Shown here: one piece after another, positions 57,160-64,000 of the stretch
Layout: the number at the start of each line of letters is the position of its first letter
Numbering within the stretch: the stretch's first letter is position 1
Assembly: GCA_015183035.1 (NCBI GenBank)
Contig: JACZZP010000014.1
Location: forward strand, 496,001 to 560,000
Length of the DNA stretch: 64,000 nucleotides
From: Meloidogyne chitwoodi
Lineage: Eukaryota > Nematoda > Chromadorea > Rhabditida > Meloidogynidae
Reading direction: 5' to 3'
Position numbers and translations under genes: made by a program
Notes under the pieces: model-generated
Seen by the model: the letters and a program-made list of their open reading frames with translations, nothing else
Database searches by the model: none
Told to the model about the DNA's origin: nothing

Positions 57160-59922
57160 TTAACCTTCAATATTTTGACCTTCCGCAAGCGGAAAAAAAC
57201 AAGTTTGTTTTCGTTGCTGGGTAATAAAAGAACTAATATTCTGAGGTGACAAAATTGGCTGTGTTTGTGAAGGAACACCATCAACCTAGAAAAAAATTAA
57301 AACTTTTTTTAATAAAAAAACCTCAAATTCTGGAGGTAAAGTAACAGGAATTTTCCCTTCAGAAGCTAATTGTTGATACTTATCTTCTTTAGCCTTTTGT
57401 TCAAGATAGCGAAGTTGGTCAAGATGAAAAGCTTGACGTTCATTAATTAATTGTTGTCTTTGTGCTTCCAACTGTGAAAATTAAAATAATATTATAAATT
57501 CTTTTTTATTTTTAGATTACAGTTTCACGTTCTTTATCCATTATTTGCTCCAATTCTTCAAAATTCTTCAGTTTTAATTCAAGCTAAAAAAATGTTATTA
57601 ATAGAAATTCTGATTTTTTAATGATTTTAAGAAATTCTGGTTTTTCGAAAAATTCTGGTTTTTATTTTAACAAATATTTTAACTGTTCTGATCTATCGTT
57701 AAGAAAAAATTCAAAACATTAAAAAACCTTTTTCATCTGTGTTTCAACTAATTGCGCTACCAAACCCTTCATTCGCCTTTCTTCTACACCTGCTAAGTAT
57801 TTTGCTTTAGCTGCAGCAGCTCCCAACGCTGTGGCTGCAGCAACATGGATATTTTCAGAAATAACAGATTCTTTATTTTTTGATTCTGAAGAAGTAGCGT
57901 TTTCTTGTTCTTCAGATTGTTTTGGTTCATCATTTTGGTCAATTTTTGTTAAATTGCTTTGATTAGATTCATCAATTGGTTCAGAATTATTTTTTGTTTC
58001 TTTAGGTTCCGAATCGTCATTATTCTAAATTAAAATTAAAGCAAAAATGAAAAATTTAATGAGAAATAGACTGATTTCTAGGAAAAAATCAGTCAATTTC
58101 CTGATTAACTAAAAAATAAATTACATTCACAGCTTGCTTTGAAGAACCATCCAAAGTAGATAAAGCAATTGCATGATCAATTTCACCATTATTTTGCTTA
58201 GCATGAGCCTTAACATTTTTAAAATGTGCTTGATTTAAAAGTGGGGGAACATCTTCCTTCATTTTGCAATATTCTTCTGAACAAAAAATCAGAATTTTTG
58301 AAATAAAATTTTACAAAATTTCAAAAATAAAATTAAAAAAAACCTAATGCAGCCTTTGCCGCAGCAGAAGCAACTCTAGGGTCAACAACGCTTGCCAAAA
58401 AAGAAACTGTTGACATTACTGGATTTCCTGATTGACTGAATGGAATTGGCTGATATGCTAAAGGACCTAATACATTTGACTTTTCTCCAGTTTTTCCTCC
58501 CTTAGTCTCTTCTTCCAAAAATGAATCTTGTATTGGCAATTGTAAAAAGTGTAAAATACATTCATCTTGTGTACGAGTTCCTATATGATCGGAAACCTAG
58601 AGAATTTATTGAAAAAATTGGAGGATATAAGCATAAATATCATTTTCTAATGTTAAAAACCTGATTCCAATCGTCCTTGAACATTTCTAAACCTTCCAAC
58701 AAAAGCAACGTCTCTTGTGGAGTCCATGCCTTAACAGCACTTTTCACCTTAAATTTAACCAAAAATTAAATTAAAAAAAGATTAAATACTCTTTGATGCT
58801 TTTGATATTGATCAAGTTTTAATCCTGGTTCAGTTAACAATTTTGTTTCCAACTTTTTTGGAACATCTTTTAATTTTTCTTCTTCTTTAGGACAAATTTT
58901 TGACTCTTCCTCTTCTACAGCCTCTTTAGTTGAATTTTCTTTTTCAATTTCTTTTTTTTCAGAAACTACAGGCAAAGGTTGAACTCGTTGACTTGGTTTG
59001 ATTTCAGCATTTATGGTTGATAATGGTTGCAATCCAAATGGAGTATCAGCCAAAATCATAAAGTGAGAAGTTGGTGGAACAGTTATAGGAGCTGGACGAC
59101 TTTCAGAATCGACTTGATAATTTATTAAACCCCATTTTTGTAGAAATTCGTGAATCCTAAAATATAAATTCTTAAGGTATTAAATTGCTTTCTAAAGATT
59201 TCGAGGTTTAATTTTTGGACTAAAAGAATCTCGTCCCTCTATAATGCATAATAAACCTGATTATCGAAGAAATATCTCCACTCAAAGTTCGACGACATCC
59301 AGTTGCAGACAAATATTCAAATGGATTTAGACGGTAAGTATCGATCATAAAATTGCGATAAGCGATGTACCTATACGAAAGGATAATATAAAAAGTGAAA
59401 TATTAAAAAACGTTTCGGGAGTTTTGCTCTTATTTCGACCATTAAAAAAATCTGGATGAGCATGTTTCTCAATTTGATGAATACCATTATAGTCAAACCA
59501 AGAAGCATATGAGGGAACAACTATATAGCGTGTTTGTTCAATGACATTTCCATTAGCAGCAGATTGCTGAACTGGAGCTTCTTCATTAAGATCAGTTATT
59601 TTTTGCGATTTAGGAAAACCAAACTCTGCATCTTTGTCTCTACCTAAAATAATTTTAGAGTAAACTTAAATTTTATAGGAGGACCACACTACAAAATGTA
59701 TTTTTTAAGATTTTTTAATTTTTATAAAAAAAATCCAATTTTATATATTATAAATTAAACTTTTTTACTTCTAATTGTCGTAGAAGGCATGAGTCGACTA
59801 TTTTCATCATCATCAAAACGTTCCATGTCTCCTTCAGTATCACCTTCCACTCGCCTACGCTTAAATCCTCTATAAAGTTTAAAATAATTAAATAATTACA
59901 AGAAAATTTACTTTGGTGGCAT
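57160..59922 (-). CDS. swsn-1: SWI/SNF core subunit SWSN-1 / SMARCC (Moira, Swi3)
   Basis: ATG at 59922 (MPP, then [14 protein letters not shown]) to a TAA stop at 57160-57162, about 13 exons. The SWIRM domain is plain: [74 protein letters not shown]. Then comes the SANT domain ([36 protein letters not shown]), an Ala-rich stretch (AAAKAALEEY), and a C-terminal coiled coil ([18 protein letters not shown]). This is the order of the SMARCC1/2 family, a scaffold of nucleosome remodelling complexes in the nucleus. The junction of exons 2 and 3 near 59650-59760 could not be placed with certainty because the simplest donor and acceptor change the frame. Confidence 0.92.
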
Positions 59923-60682
59923 TCGAAATTGATAAATAATAAATAAACAAAAGCAACTAAAATACAACAACTAAAAAATAAATTAAAATAAAGCATAAAA
60001 ATTTATTTAGTAAAACAAGTGTTTTGGTCGTAGTATGACAATTTTAAGCGAAAAATTAGATGATATAAGAAAATTTAATTTTTTAATCTATTACATATTA
60101 AAATTAAAAAATAATAATTTCTATTTGGTTATGAAACAACATCATTCAAACTTTCCCTGTATTTCACGGGCTTCTGTGATCTTTTAGGATTTTGGCTTAT
60201 ATCCCTTTTGTCACTTTACTATTTTGTGTAAAGCCAAATAAAAAGTTCACTGGAACATGTTACTGTAAACAAAAATCTCATATATTTTTTGAGCTGAAAT
60301 GTTTAAAAATGGTCAAAAGCATGAAGTTATAGAAGAATCTGCCTTGTCATCTCTCTTCTTTTGAACGGCTGCAACCTATTTTAAAGTCGAAAAACAAACT
60401 CACCTCACAATACGAAGTCGGGATCGCTCTATCCATTGGTACCAAAAATTATATGAGATTTTGGTTTAAAGTAACATATGTTCCCTTGTTAGTAAATTTA
60501 CTAGAGTACTGGTCAAGTGTTTGATTTAATTCTATAGAATAGTAAAGTGACAAAATGGTAAATAAGCCAAAATCTGACAAAAGGCCAATTATTCCAGTTA
60601 TAAATATAACGTCGTCTAGTAAATAATAAATGAGATCAATTTATTTGTTACTTAATTATTAAAGTTTTGTTAATTACATAAA
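59923..60682. other. Intergenic, SWSN-1 to BLTP2, with a foldback remnant
   Basis: A degenerate inverted pair occupies 60185-60597: ATTTTGGCTTATATCCC with TTTTGTCACTTTACTATTTTG on the left and their inverses (CAAAATGGTAAATAAGCC, TAGTAAAGTGACAAAATGG) on the right, plus inner AAAATCTCATATA words facing TATATGAGATTTTGG. No gene is seen. Confidence 0.55.
60185..60597. mobile_element. Degenerate foldback MITE
   Basis: Arms as described for the surrounding intergenic entry, about 110-160 bp each with indels. The centre has GAAGTCGGGATCGCTCTATC. There is no open frame. Confidence 0.6.
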
Positions 60683-63600
60683 TCACTTCTTTCGTTTTTT
60701 CTCCATGAGCATATTTGCCTAAAATAAATATTTTTATTTTAAATAAAATATAAAAAATCAAACAGTATTTCCAAGAATAATTCGTTTCTTTTCCTCATCA
60801 TCAATAGGCTCGGTAACAAATCTTTCAATTCCAGATTGTCGAGAGTTTCGTAAGAATTTTTGATTAATAAACTGTTGAAGGAGAACTCGTTTACAACGTT
60901 GTTTGATTGCCAAAGCCAAATCTAACCAAGTCCAATTTTTGTCGTGATATTCACAATTTGGAAATGTGAGATTAAAGCGATCAACATCTTCTAAATTCTT
61001 CTCCTTATTTCCCTAAAATTATAAAGGTATTTTAATAAAAAGTCCTGTTCCAATGTTAATTCATAAATAAAACAACAGACTTTATAAGAAACGAGAAAAG
61101 GAACAGCTGGAATGATTATGTAGACAAACATATTATTTTTCTCAGAGCGTTCTTTCATTTTATCAATCTCATCCCTAATCGCAGCATATTGTGCAACTTT
61201 AGTTTTTGTACTTCGAAATGAATGATTCACAGCACCACGAATGCGTTGGGCAAAAGAGAGTGGCTACATTTATTTAAAAAATAATTTGACGAGATATTTA
61301 GAATAAAAAAACCTGTTGACCATGTTGATGTTGGTCATCAGAAGTATCCAAATTTTGTTGATCTTCCTTTTCAATATTGCGTCCAGGAAAAAAATATTGC
61401 ATCATTTTTTCAAAAAAACGATAAGTTATTTGTGCATGCATAGGAGCAATATTAACTATAAGAAAAAAATTAAAATTGTTTATTGTTTGAATAAAGACCT
61501 TCAAAATGTTCTTTAATACTAATTCCACCAACAGCAGGCAATTCTCTGCAAATAACTCTCATGGCTGGTGTTACATCAATACTGGTGGTGGTTTGAAGTC
61601 GGGCTAATGTCTCCTATAAATAAGTTGAGAATTTTTTGGTGTGAAAAGATGGACTAAATTAAATAATAAATAGATATACCTTATATTTGCTGTTGGGTAA
61701 TAAATTCAACACTTTAACGACACCAATCTCTAATAAATGATCACCAGAATTATCAATGCGCGCTGTTCTTGTGTAAAGAAAATTTCTAATTTGAACTTCA
61801 GAAAGTGAAATTTGACCATCATTTTCAGTTAAACGCCAAATACAGTTTTCGAAACAGACTTTAAAAATGGAAATTTATTTGAATTTTAGTTTAAAAATTT
61901 CTTTAATTTACCCTCAAAAAGTCTTGAAATGAACGGCTTCTGATCGTCATCACAATCTATTTCTTCACAGCCAACAGTTCGAAGTTGAGTTATAAACTTT
62001 TGTGCTCTTTCTTCAACTTCCTTTTCTTTGTAACAACTTATCATCATAACAAGTTCATCAATAAGTAAATTTTGACGTTGTTTGTACTCATCAATGTCTG
62101 CTTGGAGTTGGCTATTTTCTAATTCAAGTCTTTGAAAATAATATATAATTTTAATCTAAATTTTTTTTAAATAATACTGCAGATTCTGAGAATTAGATTG
62201 TATTTCTTTATTTAGAAAGAATGCTTGACGTTCCAATGCCCTAACTAAGGAAACAAGTTCGCGAAGATCACTCTGTAAATAAAAATAATTTAAAACAAAC
62301 GAAAACATTATTAACCTGCATTTTTTGAATTGAGATACGAACACTTTGTTTTGGTTTTTTTAGTAGTTCAAACCACATTCTTCTCCTATGTTCCTCCGAT
62401 TGAGTTTTTCGAGGATCGATGAACATTATTAAATTTTGAAGAATGTCAATGCACATCTAAAATAGGCTAAATACCAAAAAGGACGTAAAATCGAAGCAAT
62501 ACAATTTATTAATATATTTATACATTCTAATTGTTAGAATAAAAATAAATAAACCTGATATTGTTCAGAATTTGTACAAACTTCTAGAATATTATGCTTC
62601 AATGTGAATGTATCAACTTCTTCACAATGGTGCTCACCCAAACTGCCACGTTCCTTAACTGGATTGGCCTAAAAGAATTATTTATAATTAATAAAATAAT
62701 TCAATACAGATGGAATTGTAATTTCTAAATCCTCCAATTCTTCAGTGCCAAGCATATCAGAGAAACAACAAAAGAAAAGTTGACAACTACACCTAGTAGC
62801 TACACGTTGCAATTGAATAGATGAAGAAGAATCAATTGAAATAGTGCTATTATCTGAAATAATATTTTTTAAATTTATTTTATTAAACAAGTTTTGAATA
62901 AATATTAATATATGGAAAAATATAATTATTAACCTACAACAACGCCCCCAACTGCTTCACCAGTTGTTGAAAAATCATCCACTTTGTTTTGTTGATGATC
63001 CGTGGGCATTTGCTTCTCTTCAATTATGTCACGATTAATCCAACGAAATTCAGTCGGTTTAAGGTTGCAACCATTTTGGGCAATAAATAGAGGAGCAAAA
63101 TACTTAAAATAATTTTATAAAACAAAGATATTCAATAAAAAAAATAACCTGCATCCCAGAAAGTGTCGTAGTCCAAGATTTCTTCAAAAGTAATTGCTTT
63201 CTTCTCCAAACAGGCACATGTAACCGTTGTGAGACAGAAGCACGTGCTGCCGTCACAAGCATAAAACCACCAACCTTTTCAGAACTTTTTAAAACCAATT
63301 GACTATTTAATAGATCGACTGTTAAATAATTTGTGATTAAAAATAAAATAAAAAATACTTTGCCAATTTATCAAGATGACATCTTCCATATTGCATAAAG
63401 CAACGCCATTGAGTGAATCCGTTGGATTTTGAGCAATCTTATAAAAAATAATTTTTAACATTTTTGAAGAACAGTTAAAAGAAAAAATTAAAAAATAAAA
63501 ACCTCCTCACTATACGCAACCAAATTAGTTTCAGCTTCATCTACTAATCTCCAAAGCATTTCACGATCGTCAATCAAATTTCCTAACTCTCCGTACTGTT

Positions 63601-64000
63601 CACCATTTTCATGACGTGGACTTCCAGAGTTGGCGGCAATTCCCCTTTTGACAGAAAGATTCCGAAAAGCTCGTTGTGAAGATGTGCTATTGGAATTTAA
63701 ACGATTCATTGTTGGAACAATTGAAGATGAAGAAGTTGTTGCAGCAGCTTCATCACCAAACTGAAAAATATATATATGTATATACGTGTTAAATTTCCCA
63801 TTGATCCCAAAAGAAAATATAAATAATTTTTTTATTAAATTTTACATTAAACATTTTTAGCGCTTCATTAGTCAGAATTTTTCGTAGCATATGAGCTTTT
63901 TGTACTCCTTCTGCAATGACTAGACAAATATCACGGTTATCAATTGTCCATGATGCTTTTAAATCTGTAATTGTTAAACGATGAACTGCTGTTCCTAATC
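60683..64000 (-). CDS. Bridge-like lipid transfer protein BLTP2 (KIAA0100/hobbit/Fmp27), C-terminal part
   Basis: The gene enters from the right edge and ends with MEKKRKK and a TGA stop at 60683-60685. Blocks in order match the C-terminus of KIAA0100: [20 protein letters not shown] with [115 protein letters not shown] with [29 protein letters not shown] and [19 protein letters not shown]2 is a rod-like protein that transfers lipids at ER-plasma membrane contacts. Only roughly the last third of a protein of about 2,200 residues is here; the N-terminus and the membrane anchor lie beyond the window. Confidence 0.92.

Overview
The window looks like a piece of a root-knot nematode (Meloidogyne-like) chromosome. 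It is very AT-rich, its genes are split by many short AT-rich introns, and the recognisable proteins are animal and mostly have nematode orthologues. The genus is an inference from composition and gene style; no species marker was read.

Reading left to right, the conventional genes are: a thioredoxin-fold membrane protein (+, 2014-4729); a tiny BBSome subunit BBIP1-like gene (-, about 4.9-5.26 kb); macoilin (+, 8361-13284, 15 exons); adaptor chaperone AAGAB/p34 copy 1 (-, 24866-26309); DMAP1 (-, 26850-29118); an HP1-like protein with chromo and probable chromoshadow domains (-, 29466-31541); the mitochondrial motor adaptor TRAK/Milton (+, 32478-41232); AAGAB copy 2 (-, 47230-48676); a SPATS2-like protein (-, 49822-51782); the snRNA cap methylase TGS1 (-, 54219-56466); the SWI/SNF core subunit SWSN-1/SMARCC (-, 57160-59922); and the C-terminal part of the lipid-transfer protein BLTP2/KIAA0100/hobbit (-, 60683 to the right edge).

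The accessory part is more unusual. A segment of about 7.7 kb is present twice in direct orientation (about 15.7-26.6 kb and 41.3-48.9 kb). Each copy carries long foldback palindromes, seven GC-rich hairpin repeats of about 98 bp, a decayed Q/P/S-rich gene, a short 25-bp minisatellite and a complete AAGAB gene. Copy 1 is interrupted by a 3002-bp insert (21426-24427) with the structural marks of a non-autonomous Helitron: 5' TC, a 3' 8-bp-stem hairpin followed by CTAG, and insertion between A and T. Inside it lie a TATA-like promoter and a 766-codon open frame made almost wholly of 138 near-perfect 15-bp repeats. Copy 2 lacks the insert and so shows the empty site. Copy 2 instead holds a junction of three gene fragments (Q-rich gene, SPATS2-like gene and DMAP1).

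Transposon debris is dense elsewhere: at least eleven tRNA-like SINE copies, mostly in introns; several foldback MITEs, three of them within introns; one Tc1/mariner-type MITE with a TA target duplication; and minisatellite arrays with a shared 25-bp unit. No rRNA, functional tRNA or CRISPR array was found.
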